From Candidatus Cloacimonadota bacterium (GTDB lineage: Bacteria; Cloacimonadota; Cloacimonadia; Cloacimonadales; JAFGVF01): a stretch of DNA of 8,058 bases. The position numbers and the translations under genes were made by a program. Below, piece by piece: positions 6,957-8,058 of this stretch (positions within the stretch are counted from its first letter, which is position 1; the number at the start of each line of letters is the position of its first letter). The notes under the pieces were generated by a model. It was not told where the DNA came from and searched no databases. It saw nothing but the letters and a program-made list of their open reading frames with translations. The stretch covers positions 1 through 8,058 of the forward strand of contig JAFGVF010000410.1 of NCBI GenBank assembly GCA_016938155.1. The letters run 5' to 3'.

Positions 6957-8058
6957 CATTTGACCTGATTGTTGTAGGAGGTGGTGCTTCAGGGATGATT
7001 GCTGCGGGACATGCAGCTGAAGCAGGCTTAAAAGTGCTTATTCTTGAAAAGATGGCACGATGTGCAAGGAAACTCAGGATTACAGGCAAAGGCAGATGCA
7101 ATATCACAAATACTGCAACTCTCAATGAGTTTTTTAATCATATTGCTCCTAATCCGAAATTTCTCTATCCTGCCTTTAAGACTTTCTTTTCCAAAGAGCT
7201 GATAACTTTCATGGAAAATACCCTCAAAGTCCCGGTGAAAGAGGAGAGAGGGGGCAGAGTATTTCCTGTTTCAGATAATGCTCAGGATGTTGTGGACGCT
7301 TTCTACAATTGGAACCATGTTAACGGTGTCATGATTAAAACAAACACAATAGTTCGTGACCTGTTGTTTAAAGACAGTGCTCTTGCAGGAGTTATCGATA
7401 TTGAAAACAGAGAGTACTATGCCCCGGCTGTAATTATGGCTGTGGGAGGCAAATCATATCCCTTAACCGGTTCAACAGGAGATGGATACCCCATTTTACA
7501 AAGGTACGGACATACAATAAACCCATTGCATCCGGGATTAGTTCCACTTGTTACGAAAGAAAAGGATGTTATCGACTTAATGGGCGTGAGTCTTAAGAAT
7601 GTATCTGCCTCAATCTATGTAAATGGTAAGAAGAAATACTCCGAATTCGGAGAAATGCTGTTTACACATTTCGGACTTAGTGGACCCATTATCCTCACTT
7701 TAAGCAGAATTATCAATACTTTTCTAATGCCAAATAATACTGTCGAGATAAGCATAGACTTCAAGCCGGCACTGGATGATGAAACAATGAAGGCAAGATT
7801 AATCAGAGAGATGGAGTTAAACAACAGAAAGCATTTTGAGGCAGTATTAAAAACCCTTTTCCCTGGAAAAGTTGTATCTTATTGTGCCAAAAGAATTGGA
7901 GTTCCTCTTGACAAGTCTGTTAGTCATATTACGGCAGAAGAAAGGAAGAATCTGCATCGATTCTGCAAAGATTTGAGATTCAATATCTCCGGGACACGAC
8001 CTATTGAGGAAGCTATTGTTACTGCCGGTGGAGTTGACCTGAAGGAAGTGCAACAAGC
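6953..8058 (+). CDS. HI0933/YhiN-family FAD-dependent oxidoreductase (3' end outside window)
   Basis: This frame is open to the right edge (368 complete codons). It encodes a flavoprotein of the HI0933/YhiN group, sometimes annotated 'aminoacetone oxidase family' or BaiN-like. An N-terminal FAD-binding Rossmann fold has G9-x-G11-x-x-G14 in VVGGGASG. The family signature RKLRITGKGRCNITN lies at residues 39-53. GGRVFPVSDNAQDV, AVGGKSYPLTGSTGDGYP, HPGLVPLV and LFTHFGLSGP follow. The final VTAGGVDLKEV normally lies near the C-terminus, so about 40 residues are probably missing. There is no signal peptide, so it is likely cytoplasmic. The physiological substrate of most family members is unknown. 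The start overlaps the peptidase stop by 4 bases (ATGA), with GGAA 7 bases upstream, so it belongs to the same operon. 'MARCARKL' replaces the more usual Pro/Gly-containing turn before RKL, probably a harmless variant. Confidence 0.9.
   Translation, partial: MTFDLIVVGGGASGMIAAGHAAEAGLKVLILEKMARCARKLRITGKGRCNITNTATLNEFFNHIAPNPKFLYPAFKTFFSKELITFMENTLKVPVKEERGGRVFPVSDNAQDVVDAFYNWNHVNGVMIKTNTIVRDLLFKDSALAGVIDIENREYYAPAVIMAVGGKSYPLTGSTGDGYPILQRYGHTINPLHPGLVPLVTKEKDVIDLMGVSLKNVSASIYVNGKKKYSEFGEMLFTHFGLSGPIILTLSRIINTFLMPNNTVEISIDFKPALDDETMKARLIREMELNNRKHFEAVLKTLFPGKVVSYCAKRIGVPLDKSVSHITAEERKNLHRFCKDLRFNISGTRPIEEAIVTAGGVDLKEVQQ

Noticed and set aside
7615..8056. Two 69-codon minus-strand frames opposite the flavoprotein
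   Set aside because: The plus strand here encodes strongly conserved family motifs, including LFTHFGLSGP and VTAGGV. The minus-strand frames have none.
1..8058. CRISPR array, tRNA, rRNA, insertion sequence or defence island
   Set aside because: I saw no regularly spaced direct repeats, tRNA-like cloverleaf, transposase motif or known defence protein.

Overview
This window looks like chromosomal DNA of a bacterium from the FCB superphylum. My best guess is a Candidatus Cloacimonadota-like lineage. Two large secreted proteins end in the C-terminal beta-sandwich sorting module of that superphylum (a 'PNPF' motif, 'VYDxRGxLV', '(S/A)GxYFIR', and a final hydrophobic stretch ending in Lys). The first of them also carries an 'LPVELS...GYYIHR...YYWLE...FFGPVSV' domain that I associate with Cloacimonadota and neighbouring phyla. 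The DNA is AT-rich, and purine-rich Shine-Dalgarno-like sequences precede several starts. The phylum assignment rests on remembered motifs, not on a search.

Layout: positions 1-445 hold no gene I can support. They contain a GC-richer first ~120 bases, then an AT-rich stretch with a good sigma70-type promoter (TTGACA, 17 bp, AATAAT) and a short palindrome near the expected transcription start. Gene 1 (446-2518) is a secreted surface protein of unknown function with a duplicated internal module and a sorting domain. A strong intrinsic terminator (2539-2574) separates it from what follows.

Genes 2, 3 and 4 are packed as an operon. Gene 2 (2676-4820) is a secreted multidomain endonuclease I (nuclease, Calx-beta, FN3-like, lamin-tail, sorting domain). 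Gene 3 (4821-6956) starts at the base after gene 2's stop and is an oligopeptidase B-type serine peptidase with a Sec signal peptide. Gene 4 (6953-end) overlaps gene 3 by 4 bases (ATGA). It is a HI0933/YhiN-type FAD oxidoreductase that runs off the right edge, probably missing only its last few dozen residues.

How they may work together: the exported nuclease and the exported peptidase that cleaves after basic residues could form a scavenging pair, one degrading nucleic acid outside the cell and the other trimming oligopeptides in the periplasm. This is inference from their tight coupling and export signals. The flavoprotein looks cytoplasmic and has no obvious link to that job. I found no CRISPR array, tRNA, rRNA or insertion sequence. 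I see no convincing new defence or mobile system. The most interesting content is the domain architectures and the nuclease-peptidase coupling.
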